64,000 nt of DNA from Tribonema minus (lineage: Eukaryota > Sar > Xanthophyceae > Tribonematales > Tribonemataceae). The stretch's first letter is position 1. The number at the start of each line of letters is the position of its first letter. The stretch covers positions 1,736,001 to 1,800,000 of the forward strand of contig JAFCMP010000223.1 of assembly GCA_017506865.1 (NCBI GenBank). Direction: 5' to 3'. The notes beneath the pieces were generated by a model. It did not search any database, was not told the DNA's origin, and saw only the letters and a program-made list of their open reading frames with translations. Below are positions 20,801-32,401 of the stretch, in pieces. A program made the translations under genes and the position numbers.

Positions 20801-23106
20801 GTGTTGAGGCAAACTTGCGATTTTCAAAAGTGCACAATAATGACGTTTGCCTGAGGCCACCGAGTTCTATACAATGCATGAGGTGATCATTAGCAGCTAA
20901 GCACAAACTCATATTCTAGTTTGTGACTTGAAGTGCATGTTCAACAGATCGCGCAACGACATCGAGAAACGGGGTGTTGAGGTAGGGGTGGCCACGGCCT
21001 TCAGTAGGTATCCGCACATGGGTTTCCGAAGCCAGTTGTTGAAAACAAGCATAAAGCACTTGAAAGCGATGTGCACCGTGGTGTCCAGTGTGACCCTGCC
21101 ATTCAGCTTTGAACGCTTTTGCGTATGCAAATAAGAGGCATCTGGCGCAACACAAACAGTTAGCGCCAGCATCACTACGACAGCAACCCTCCTGCACGTA
21201 CTGGCAGCCCGCTGTAAGCGCCCGCGAGCGGCAGACCGCCGCATGGCAGCACAAACCCGCTGACGACACTGAAACTATGGCAGCAATTCCATGCAGCGGC
21301 AGCGCTCACCAGCAGGAAGCGCACGGCCTCGGGCGCGTACGACTTGACCAGCGGCAGCCAGTAGTCCTGGACGCGCTGAAACGACTCCGCGCACGTCGTG
21401 TCGTACACCAGGGCCACGCCGTCGGCGGCGTGCAGGTAGTGGCTCACCACGCTGCCGTAGCGCGCGCTGCCGCTCGTGTCCCACACCTGCAGGCGCACGC
21501 GCTTGCCCTCCAGGTGCACCGTCTGTGGCGGGGGTCGCGCGCGCGCAGTTAGGGTTAGGGTTAGAGCACGGCGTGCACACGCGCCACGCGGTTGGAGGTT
21601 ATAGCTATAGCGCTTGCCCTCCAGGTGCACCGTGTGCGGCGGGGGCGCGCATTGTTTTGTGCGGTATTGTTAACTTCCTTCTTTGTCTTCTAGGGCAGAC
21701 CCAAACCTTAACCAAACGATGCAACATTTTTCACCTGTTTGTACAGTGGTGAGTAAGCGGCCTTTTTCTAAAAGGCTGCAATAACAAGGTCCAGGCGCAC
21801 GCGTTTGCCCTCCAAGTGCACCGTCTGCGGCGGGGGCGCGCGTTGTTTTGTGAGGTATTGCTTTAAACTTTCTTTTTGTCTTCCTACGGCAGACCCAAAC
21901 CTTGGACAAACGATGTAAAAAATTTCACAATGTTTGTAGTGTATTTACAAGCGAGCTTGTTGTGAAAGGTTGCAAAAACAAGGTCCAGGCGAAGGTCGAT
22001 TGATCGCGGCTCATTCAATGCATACTGCGCGCGCGAGTGGGGTTAGGGTTAGAGCACGGCGTACGCAAGCGCCATGCGGTTGGCGATAGCCTTGGACATA
22101 CTGCGGTGCTGTGCTGACCGCCTGCTGCTGCTCACTGGCAGACCGCTTCCGAGCGCCCTGCGTGAGGCGCTGGCGTGGTGAGGTGCGGGCGAAGATACGG
22201 CGACTCCGACGCTGACTCTGGCTCTGCCACTGAATTGAAGTACAAGACTCGTACACAGCCTCCCCGTTTTAGAGTGCCAGGTCTCCACGGCGACGAGCCA
22301 GACAGCATGACTGGGCGGGGCATGATAGGAGATGTATGCAGGTACCACACACGGGGCGCACGGGGTGCGCCACAACCCGACATTGGGAGAGCCGGCGCAA
22401 TCTTATGACATGCAGTCGGCATCGTTCTAGTGCCATGGGTGTTGCATAATTCCAGCATAACGCGCGCTGGCGCCGGATGTGACCCTCCTATACACAGTGA
22501 CCAAATCTGCGCTGCTGTGCGAGCGACACAGTTTTGCGGGCACCCACAGTAGTCTGTCAGTTTTGCCCAACATCGTGCACCTACAAACGCTGAACTGCCA
22601 GCATATTGCTGCTTTTGCTGCGGGTGTGCTGGCAGGTCTTGTGTCTGAGCGCAAGGGAGCGGCTGCCACAGTTTGTTTGCGGCGTTCCATATACATCAAC
22701 ACAGGACAATATGTTTGTGCTGTGCGTTCAGGTACCCGCACTCTGTGCCGCCTACCTTCACGTGGCATACAGCAGGCATGTCATGGTACCTACCTAGGCT
22801 GCTGCTGCTGTTGCTGGTATACGACTGCGGCACACGTGGTACTGCAGTAGTAGGTAGTCATTGCCTCAGCAGTTCCTGATCACATGATTCATGTGAAGCA
22901 CAGCGTTGATGCAGAGTTGTGAATGGAGATGCAAAGATTACCTTGCAGCCGAAATCCACCCCCAGCGTGGAGCTGTAGGGGGTGCCTTTTGCGGTGTCCC
23001 CACAGAAGTAGCCGTTAAGATACCTCCTCATGATGGCTGTCTTCCCCACACCACAATCTCCGACCATGACCAGGCGCACCTGTGACAGCATGTCCAGAAA
23101 GGTCAT
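17897..23106 (-). CDS. Rab-like small GTPase with altered G3 box and long C-terminal extension
   Basis: Six exons with matching phases: 22942-23106, 21310-21522, 20709-20765, 20050-20149, 19112-19542 and 17897-18067, giving 378 residues against about 200 for a usual Rab. The GTPase core shows G1 GDCGVGKT (16-23), a switch I Thr in STLGVDF (Thr47), G3 WDTSGSARY (69-77), G4 NKCD (129-132) and G5 ETSA (159-162). The G3 glutamine that positions the attacking water in Rabs is Ser74 here, so hydrolysis may be slow (inference). After the core, about 200 residues are low-complexity: Thr/Ala, Lys-rich, a Ser/Gly run and the acidic ALSADDEDD. The protein ends in RDLSPIA. No terminal Cys or CAAX is present, so no prenylation signal is visible. 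It is an endomembrane-type regulator by family; the exact Rab class is unclear. It is divergent from the P4H gene. Confidence 0.88.
18050..18325 (-). repeat. Three tandem copies of the Rab-like exon 6 head with acceptor
   Basis: On the - strand the real acceptor reads CTTCCGCGCGCAG|GCCAGCGACGCC at 18067. The same block recurs at about 18158-18200 (CTTCCGCGAGCAG|GCCAGCGACGCC) and about 18268-18312 (CTTCTGTCCGCAG|GCCACCTACGCC), each preceded by a CGTCACCC-type leader. The units are roughly 105-110 bases, and every copy keeps an AG acceptor. They create a misleading 330-residue open frame. Confidence 0.85.
20289..20498 (+). repeat. Duplicated intron segment with telomere-type repeats
   Basis: A block reading ATGCCATGGCTGGTCATGGC, then GGCACATTGG and GTTAGGGTTAGGGG (20289-20330), recurs at about 20447-20498 as ATGCCGTTGCTGGTCTTGGT, then GGCACATAGG and a GTTAGGGTTAGG end. 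Both lie in intron 3 of the Rab-like gene. Confidence 0.8.
21490..22090 (-). repeat. Copies of the Rab-like exon 2 head and telomere-type units in intron 1
   Basis: On the - strand exon 2 starts CCGCCACAG|ACGGTGCACCTGG at 21522. The same edge recurs at about 21611-21645, where the AG has become AC, and at about 21790-21836, where CGCCGCAG|ACGGTGCAC is intact but would run into a stop soon after. A separate block (GGTTAGGGTTAGAGCACGGC on +) occurs at about 21553 and 22040. The two later copies also share about 130 bases of flank (for example GCAGACCCAAACCTT at 21692 and 21890), so this is a tandem array. Confidence 0.85.
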
Positions 23107-23703
23107 GTCGTCAACTGAGCTTCATCCCAACAGGTCAGGTCAGCGCAACAGATTGGCGTAGGTCAACAGTGCTGCAGCCAAGACTGTATAGCGTACCAGG
23201 TGCTCAGACTGCGGCGAGCTGCTTGCTGGAACCATGGAGGGCTTCACCGGCGCCAGCAGATCCCTCGTTGCAGCAGCACACTCATGGCTGTGCATGCGGT
23301 GGCGCAGGGCCTTGCTGTCGGGCTTCGGGGGCTGTCCAGCGTCTTCACCACGGCCTCTGATGCCAGATCGGTCTGGACAGCACCTGCTGCAGCATTGCCT
23401 TACAGCCGCCTGACCCATTGAGCACCGTGCACTGTGCTGGCACACACACTCACGTTTATTATTTCGCGCCGTTTCGTTTGGGAGTTGAAGTCGGGCGAAC
23501 GCTTTTGTTGGGGTGACAGAATACTCTTGTAGACCAATTTATCTTTGTGGGCACTAGCTAGCATAGCGGCAGGCTTGCAGGTGGCGGCAGCAGGAGGCAG
23601 CACAACAAGGCAGCAGCAGTGCAGAGCAGCGAGGACCATAAAACAGCGCACACCGCTACTGTTATTTGCGCGTGCTGTTTCGGCGAAAGCTGAAGTTCAG
23701 GAA
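23107..23703. promoter_or_regulatory. Shared 5' region of the Rab-like (-) and P4H (+) genes
   Basis: The start codons face away from each other across 597 bases. Promoters and 5' UTRs of both genes must lie here. An open frame runs into the P4H start from upstream, but no in-frame ATG gives a better signal peptide than the one at 23704. Confidence 0.45.
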
Positions 23704-26700
23704 ATGCGAGGTCTGGCGGCTGTTTGCAGCTGTGCCGTGTTCCTCGCACGGCGCAGCAGCGCAGCGGAGCACAGGAGCCCCAATGCAGTCTCGCTGCAGT
23801 TCAACAACGAGGTGGGCTCGGCTTGTGTCCAAAGTTTGTTTTCTCCGTGCTCTCTCCGCGGCCTTTGCAAATTTCCCGCGCCATTGCGCTTGCTGCAGAT
23901 CAGCACACAGCGGTGACGCGCTGACATCGTGTCATGCCTTCTGGTCATGTCGCCTGTGTCGACCCCAGCTCAAGTCTGCCGTTCTGACGAATCCTGCAGA
24001 ATCTTTTTGCGTCAACAACATGAGTCCACTTTCCGACGACAGAAAATGGTGCTCATGAGCGCGTCAGTACTGCCGTGGCTGGACATTTTGTGATCGGGAA
24101 TAAGCTGCACAGCGTGTGCGTCTCCTCTCTCACAGCAGTACTCATGTGCCATTGCTGCTGATTTGGTGCAGGCGGACGTACCGGTCACGCTGAACTGGCT
24201 CAACACCTTCAAAGGCAACAAGCTGATTCCTCAGAGGGACGTCCCCATTCAGCCCAAGCACGGCCTGGGCGTTGACTCCTTCAAGTAAGCCCTGCCGCCT
24301 TGGTCTGCGTGAGCGGTCGTCTGAAATTGTGTGATGTCTGGTGACATCAAAGCAGCCTGAGCATGACCTGATGTCATGTTTGGTTCCTTGCTTTGAATTG
24401 CAAGTATTGGGACACTTGTACTTTCCACCCATTACTTCGTGCAACCCTACATCACCACATTGTGCAATTGATTTTGTGCCCAGGCTGGCACAAAACGCCG
24501 TGGTCTTTGGTGCGCCCCCTTTGTTTGAGAGCCATGTCAGATGCTCAGGAGCTGGTCACTGACACAAAGTCCCCTCGACAAACCCCGCCTGTCCTCAGGG
24601 GGCACTCGTTCGTGGCCGTGAGCACAGAGGTCAACATGACACACTACGATCCCATCAACGACCGCTCGCCGTCTGCTGTGCACTTCACCATGTCGCCGTG
24701 GGATGACACGGTTACCATCACCAGCAACCCGGTGAGTTGAAGTTCACCAATGAAATCATGGCAATTTCCAATGACACAATTGCGTCATTGTAAGCAGCAG
24801 TACGCTGGCCCGAAGCTGCAGCCTGCGTTCATGCTGTTCTTAGCTGCTATGTTGCACTTTGTTGCGGGTCAACGTGAGACGGCATGGCTGCTGCTAAGTA
24901 GTCCAGGTCTGCTCTCAGATGCTCCGTGTGCGATGTTGCCATGACTACAGGACCGTGTCATTTGAGAAAACACTGACAGACTTGGCCTCAGTCATGACAG
25001 GCGAGGGCGTGTCTCTGCACATTCAACACGCATGACTTTACTGTGCATGTAAGGTTGGTCGGCACAGACACGTGCAGGTTTACATGGCCATTCAATTTCC
25101 TACTGGCCGATTACCGCGAACAAACGCCAACCCGCTGATGATCAACAGTGCCCACCCCTTCGTGCTTTGTGGCAGCAGCAGGTGCCATTGCAACCGCAAT
25201 GCGTCTCACACAGAGCAGCAGCAGCAACGATACCCTGTCGCATGTAGTTGCCGTCGCAACCGCAATGCTGCCTCACACGGAGGGATGAGCAGCAGCAACA
25301 GCAACAGCAACAATACCCTGTCGCGTGCTCTGCCTGACCACCACATCATTCGTCTACTTGTCGCCTGTCTGCGCCCGTGTGTATTCATTTTGACAGTACG
25401 ATGGCAGCCTGGAGCTGCACCAGACGAACAGCTTCAAGAAGGTGGGGGCGAGCATGGAGGCGGCAGCGGAGGCGTGCAAACGCAAGCACAAGCGCAAAAA
25501 CGCGGAGGCTCTGCTGGATAAGGAGCTGCTGGACTGCATGTCCAACATGCTGGCCACGGAGGTGGCGCCGAAGGCAAGTCATCGGTGCAGAAAGTTGAAG
25601 TTCATCGGATACTTTGAGGAAGTATGTGGTTTGGTGCGTTGCTCGTTTGGGTTCCATCGAATGTGGTGGTGCTTGACGGCTTGGTGAAGCTGCCGCCGCT
25701 GTCAGCAACAAGAAGATGAGGTCACAGCACTGCGCAAACTTGCGAGTGATGCGTGTAATGGTACTTCAAGTATGTATGCATGTGTGTCTACTTCAAGTTG
25801 CGGCACACCTCGCCCTTGCTGCTGATGCAGCGTACGCTGCCATTGGTGGTGTATAAACAGTGTACTCGCAAGCACGGTCAGTGTTTGTTTATGTGGTTGA
25901 CCCATTGCAATGCCTGAGCAATGCCTGAACATCATGCCGAGTTTTTGTTTACACGCATAGACAAGAAATCAAACGCAGCTTTAGCGGGCTGTCTTTCTAG
26001 GCTGCAGGCTCCAGGAGGCCACACGCTGCCTCTCTTTCAGGCAAATGCTGTTTTGTGTTGCAGCGGGGGCCCAGCAAGCTGAGCACGGCAAGCTGAGCAC
26101 TGCCCACCGTGCACTGATTAATCCGCAGCTGGGCAATATTATCGCGGTCAAGCCCTGACTTGATTGCTGCTCTACCTGCCAAGTACTTACTGCAAGTCAT
26201 GACGATAGCACTGCTTCGTGTAGGCTCGCCTGCTCGATGTCACGACGTTGAGACCGGTGACGCCCCTGCTTTCCGCTGCGACGTGGAGTGAAACTTCAAC
26301 TTTGCGTTTCGGACACACCAAAGCACACGCGCAGACAGAGCATGCACAATGATGGTGATAGCGACCATGGCCCTGCCTATGTACTTGCGATAATAATACC
26401 GGTGCGCTGCGTACACGATTGCAGGATCACGAGCTCGCCAAGCAGCGCAAGATGATGGACATTGTGGGCGATCGGCTGCGCAACTATACGTGCGTGGACC
26501 CGCAGATGAAGACCACGGAGAAGGCGCTGCGCACCATCACCTGGGATGGCCGCAAGGTATGTATGCACATACCTGGAACTAGCTGTGCAGTGCTGTACTT
26601 TCACATTCTCAACTTCAACTTCAACTTCATATGTGACGTGCCACCGCGTGCACGCGCCTCGGGCGAGTTCCTAAGGCTTTTACACGTCTGTATGGAGTTA

Positions 26701-29700
26701 TCTGTAGGCCTGCATGGATCTGTAAGCAAGACATATCCAACATGCTTCGCCTTTCTGTCATGCCTGTGTTTGACCGAGCCATGACAAGTACACACGCCGT
26801 GCGACAAGCTTACGTGCGTTGGTCCTGCCGCATGTGCTATTGAGCTTGTCTCAGCACTGCTTGACCGCCGTATGTAAAGTGTTCTGTTGGCGCTAATGTT
26901 CTCACACTGTAGTCCAAGCTGAGGTGCTGTATGTTCTGCCGCTGATTGGGTTCTGATCTTGGCATCACGAGCTGCCGCATGCATTGCTGGGCCTGCCTTG
27001 TGGACATACTCAGTGACAAATGTCCTGATTCAGCGCGCAGCGTGCGCATGTGCACAGCCTTGTGATGGGCGAAGTGTTACAGGGCTTACCGCGCTCTGAA
27101 CCTTAGTGGTACGCTTAGCCAACTGGATTGTTGAGTGGCCTGAGCTATTTTGAGGTTACATTGTTCTTGCATCATCATCGTTCCCGTTCGTCACCTTGGA
27201 TGGCTTTGAATAGTTCAAGTGCGCCTCAGGCACCCGCTGATCGAAGAGGTGTGTAATACTGTGTATAGGAACCAATAACATAAAATTCCATGTGCACAGT
27301 CAGTGTGGATGCTGGTGGCCATCTGACACCGGTACCCTCACGCTTTGCCACTTCAGGCAAGCGTGTTTCTGGAAGAGCCAGACTCCAAGATCATTCTTGT
27401 TGACAACTTCGCCTCTGAGGCTGAGTGCGATGCCCTCATCGCTGCGGGCACTCGGACTTTGACGGTGAGACATTTACTTCACCGTAGGTATGTATGTATC
27501 ATATGCCCACTATCTACCCCCTGCACTTTGCGCTCCGCACGCGACACGCCAGACGCACATTTTCCTGGAGGAGCCCGACTCTTCGATCATGCTGATTGAG
27601 AACTTTGTGAGCGACAAGGAGTGCGACGCGCTCATCGCGGCCGGCGAGAGGACGCTGGAGGTATGTATGTATGATTCACATCGCGACAGTGCTCAACCGT
27701 GTGGCAGTGCTCGGACGAGTGATTTGAGGGGGTTATACGTGTGTGATGGGGGGGGGGGGGGGGGGGGGGGGGGCATTTTTGTCACCCAAGTGTGTCAGTG
27801 TTAACGCTATGGAAAGCGCTATGCAGCGTGGTGTGCGCATGCCTGTCGTGCATTGAACTTACAGCAGCTGTGAAGGTGACTGGATAAATCATTACAGTGC
27901 CTGGATAAATCAGTTGTGATAACTGGACCCAAACCAAACAAACCCTCTCGGAGCTGGCACCTGCGGGGCTGCCAGTGCATGGTGACCATTGGTGGCACAC
28001 TTGCTTGAAGTTCAGAAATGGCTTGGCACCTCCCGATGCCAATGAAGCGTTTGATCATAATGCAATCCAGAGCTGTCATCTTGATTTGCTTTACATTCCA
28101 GTCGTATGCCTCATCAAGTTACTGGTCGCGCGCACCCCGCACTTCAACCGCAGTGCCTGTGCAAGCGCTACAAGCCGTCACCCGCAGCATCCGCCGCGCG
28201 CGCGCTGCAACACACCAATGCCACTCGCCATAGACTGCTACTGAAGAATACAGCACACTACGATAGAATGTTGACACTCAGCGCTTGTGACCGCGACCGC
28301 ACGCCACTCACCACTGACCGCTAATGAGAGAGCACAGCTACGCTATAGAAGTCACAGCTACGACAGGACATTGACACTCAGCACGTGTGACTGCGAACGC
28401 GCGTGTCTGCAGGTGGCCACGGTCAACGGCGCAACGGGCGCTGACCTGAGCATCTCGCGGCGTGCCAAGGCGGGGGTTGCGTCCCCCAAGCTGTCGCTGG
28501 CGGAGGGGGAGGACCCCATTACTGACCTCTACAGGAGGGGGTACCGCTTCGCCAATGACCAGACGGGGTGAGTGCATGTAGTTTAGATATCTGTTGAAGT
28601 ACTTGTTGAAGTACGTGCGGTTAAGAGCAAGCGGAGATGAACGCGCCGTTGCGTATGCGTATGGTAGGAAGCGACAAAGGTGCACGCTCTCCAATGTCTA
28701 CGCCGCAATGCCACTGACGTGGTGAGTGCGTAAAACCTGTTGAAGTAATTGTTGAAGTACGTGCAGTTCAAACAAGCGGAGATGAGCACGCCGTAGTGTC
28801 TGCAACGGTGGTGCCTCCAAGGGCGTGCTGTGAACTGCTGTAACTGTCGCCGGCGAGCAAGAATGCTTGCAGTCGCTTTGAAGTATGATGCTCAGATGCA
28901 GTCACCGGTAGGCATATATGTATAGCATGATCTCTGGTAGCATTTTGATCGGCGGCGGCATGGCAATCCTTTGCAGTTGGCCGATCCGCTCAGATCACTG
29001 CTGCACTACATAATGCTGCAAGCATACTACCTGAAGCACCTGTGATGAGCGTGAAGTACATCCTTTGGACATGACCATTTCATTCTGATCACTGTTTATA
29101 ACAATGCTGCAAGCATACTGCTTGAAGTACTGTGATGAACTTGATACCTGTGATGATGATGATGATCATGATGGTGGTTAACATGAAGCTGACACCTATG
29201 GTTTATCACGCGCTTTCGCTGTGTGCCAGGTATGACATGCCCCTGGACGGCCAGGAGAAGTTCTCCGTTATCAAGTACGACGCGACGGACGAATACATAC
29301 CCCACTGCGACGGGGACTGCACCGGAGCCCCCTACAAGCCTGGCGGCAGGTAGACCACCCACATTGCTATGAGTGACGCATGAACGCAATGCGCAGTGCG
29401 TTCGCGCAGCTTTGTGCTTGTAGCTCATAGTGAGTGCATCCGTGCTCGGATGTGACTGCAGATGTGGTGAGCAGCGGCCCTGGCAAGGGGGTCGAACCCC
29501 CCCCCTTGCGCTGGCAGGGGGTCTCAACCCCCCCTTTGATGCTTTAGATCCTCTTGGCCCCCAGCGTTGAGGTTCTCGTGCATGATGCGCAATTGCTGAT
29601 CGATGAGCTCTGACTGATGTGGCCTGGTTCTGCCTCTGTTGTGCTCGGGTTTTGCAATCGTCAATGGGCGCATTTGCACTGATCACGGATCTCTTGGGCA

Positions 29701-32401
29701 TGAGCGTTAGAAGAGCTTAAGTACTACGCACGCGATTCCTACCGCAGTCAGTGCCGGCATTGCCATCGCGTTTCTATGAGCATGTGAGTTGCTCAGGTAC
29801 TGCGCGCCCGATCCCACCTGCAGTCAGTGCCGGCAATGCCTTCATCCTTCTGGCAGAATCAGGACAGCACCGCAGGAAAGGCTAGGTTTTGTGGTCCCTT
29901 GCATGCTGTGGTGCCTGCACACCAGCAGCGCTGCTCTGCTCACCCCACTCGCAGTTTGTCCTGAACCTGCGATCCCTACTGACACCGTTGGACGAGATCA
30001 ATTTTGAGGTTTGTGTTGAAGATAAACTTGAAGTTGACCACGATGTACGCTGAGCAATGCTGCTGCGTGCGTCCTGCTGCGCAGAATCGCCACCATGGTC
30101 GTCTACTGTGGCGCCGCTGAGTTTGGCGGAGGCACCACTTTCTCAAATGTGGACGTGTTCATCAATGGAAAGAGGTGAGATGACACATGGGTAACATACC
30201 TACCCAGTGCATTAATTCTCATTCACATGCGTGGGGTGCATGCGGTTCGTGTGCTCACATGAGCGTGCACACATACACTTTGGGATGAGCATGCATGCAT
30301 ACACCTTGTGGTGCTCGGTATGTTTGATGCGTGCTTCGCGCTGCACACTGCTGTCCCTGCTACTCGCCATGTGCGCTGCCGCATACTTCAAGTGCAGTAG
30401 CCACATACTTCAAGTGCAGTATACACCATGCGCTCCGCGACTGATGCGTGTAGCATGGCAACACCGCTCGTCTGGTCCGGTGCAGGGGGCAGGCGGCGTT
30501 CTTTGCGTACTACGACAAGGAGAGGAACGTGACGGACTCCGGCAGGACAAGGCACAGCGGCTGTCCCATCATCTCCGGCACTAAGGTAGCAACCCATGGA
30601 AGATATGTCCTTGTTGCTGGCACTTGAAGTTGAAGTCTCATTTTTTTCCGTCACCAAGGTAGTATGTGATGCGACTGAGATAAGTCGTCATTGCTGGTAC
30701 CTGAACTTGAGCTTTGCAAATGCCAATTATATGTGTATTCCACAGTGGGACGAGGCGGCTGCCCATTGTCTCAGGCAGTAAGTACTGCACAGTCCCGCCA
30801 CAATTGCTGCTTTGTGTGTCCTGACACTTGAAGTTTGAAGTTGAAGTGCATGGTTTTTTTTGTGGCCAGCGGGACGACGGTCGCATGGGTGTATGTGCAG
30901 GTATGCTGGCACAAGTCACCGAGCGAGCCAGAGATGCGCCGTACGGTGCATTACCGCCGTGATGCTGCGTGTAGACACGCAACGGGGTAAGCTGTCCTGC
31001 TGCTACCATGGTGCGACCCCCCACTCTAAACAAATGCACAAAACAGTAGCAGTGTGCGGTGATGATGATGCTGTCGCAACACAGCTGCACATCGGCACGT
31101 TCACTACACTTGACTTCAAGCACGTTCACTACACTTGACTTCAAGAGTGCAGTTAAAGTAGCACGCCGGTGGCGATATTTGCGTAGGCATTCAGTCCGGG
31201 GACTCCGCGCAGATGTTACGGCAAACGGATGTTGCGACCACTGTGGCAGTGCTTAGTCTCAAACAAAGCACGCCGAGCAACGCGCCGCGGTACATACCGC
31301 AAGAGCCTGACACACACTCTCTCTCTCTCGCTCCGCTCATCACTGCGTCGTTGCGCTGCTCCGTGTCCTGCGCAGTGGATTGCCACATTGTGGATGCGCA
31401 ACGGCGTCAGCAAGGCCAAGTCGTACATGCACTTTGACCCCGAGGGACGGCCTGTCACAGATGTAAGTGCGACTGTGCCAATGTGCTGTGCAGAGCATGC
31501 GAGCACTTGCTGTTGTCAACACTCTGGGCGCGACAAAGGCCTTTGTTGTTGATTGGTGTATACTGAGTAGAGGTGCATTATGAGTACTGCCCCTGTGTCA
31601 AAGGCCCTTCAGCACCAGTGCAGTGCATGATATAACTTCAAGCTGGTGTGCATACTTGAAGCGCAAATGGCCTTTGGTTATTGGGTTGTCGCTTTTGAAA
31701 TGCTGTCCCTATGACAAAAGCCCTTCAGCTGCAACACTCAAGGCATGGTCCAAGTGTTTACTCAGCACAGAGTGCAGTAGAGAGCAGGGGCTTTGTGTCC
31801 AAGCGGCACATGTGGTGAAAAAAGTGCTTGGATGCCTACTGTGCAAGCAGGAAATACCTTAGTGGCAAACGCAATGCGGTATCACGGTGCATCAGGGGCT
31901 GTATGTCATCTGATCTTCTTATCTCTCATCACTGTGGGAGATTTGCAGTTCGTGCTAGCATGGGAAACTGCTCTTGTGATGCTCAGGCAGACAGGCGGAT
32001 GAAAAGTGCTGTTTGCTGATCAATTCCTGGATTGCTGGCTGCCATAACCCCGCACTGCACATAGGCATGCCATGCTCCAGCATTTCCTGGTCAAGCGGCC
32101 AATCGTGAACTCACAATACTTGCTTTGAAGTATGGCCATTTGCGCTGCACACTCCAATGCCTCTGGCAAGCGTGACCATTTGCACTGAAGGCTTGGCGCA
32201 TTGCCCCGCTCGCTTTGCGCACAGGAATGGCACAAGCCCCCCTCCAGAAAGACAGCCGAGGGGGGCGATGCCTCACCAGCCTCGTCTGCTGATGACGATG
32301 ACGACGAGGAATATACAGACGAGGAATACTACGAGGAAGATGAAGATGAAGATGGAGAGTCACCCTGGCCCGCTGATGACCCAGAGGAGCAGGAGCTGTG
32401 A
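23704..32401 (+). CDS. Prolyl 4-hydroxylase-type 2OG-Fe(II) dioxygenase with VHL-like N-terminal domain
   Basis: Exons in phase: 23704-23811, 24172-24284, 24599-24731, 25397-25573, 26425-26556, 27357-27464, 27553-27660, 28413-28567, 29230-29349, 30085-30174, 30486-30585, 31376-31462 and 32225-32401. The product is 535 residues with both 108-base exons, 499 with one. The N-terminus MRGLAAVCSCAVFLA is a likely signal peptide. A beta-rich domain follows (VPVTLNWLNTF ... GVDSFKGHSFVAV) that resembles the VHL beta domain often fused to P4H in protists. The catalytic domain has the iron ligands HxD in YIPHCDGD and the distal His in RHSGCPI, the 2OG-binding Lys in GTKWIATLW, and EFGGGTTF. These enzymes hydroxylate prolines in secretory-pathway proteins. 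The C-terminus is very acidic and ends EEQEL, vaguely like an ER-retention tail. The intron at 25574 appears to start with GC (GCAAGT). Confidence 0.93.
27357..27660 (+). repeat. Tandemly duplicated 36-codon exon in the P4H gene
   Basis: Exon copies 27357-27464 and 27553-27660 are both 108 bases, phase 0, with good splice sites and an 88-base intron between them. They encode FLEEPDSKIILVDNF and FLEEPDSSIMLIENF segments, then ECDALIAAG in both. 24 of 36 residues are identical, and no stop or frameshift is present in either. This piece forms the entry of the P4H catalytic domain, which needs only one copy. Confidence 0.9.
27748..27773 (+). repeat. 26-base poly-G tract
   Basis: An uninterrupted run of G lies in the P4H intron about 90 bases after the second copy of the duplicated exon. 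Length may be affected by sequencing error. Confidence 0.9.

Noticed and set aside
29480-29545. GGGGGTCGAACCCCC-type hairpins resembling a tRNA T-arm
   Set aside because: Only the T-arm-like hairpin is present, in two imperfect tandem versions, with no acceptor, D or anticodon arm; it lies in a P4H intron.
30746-30900. Two short exon-like pieces between acceptor and donor sites (WDEAAAHCLR and a similar one) before P4H exon 31376
   Set aside because: They do not fit the conserved GTKW-IATLW junction and would disturb the phase; perhaps decayed splice-site copies.
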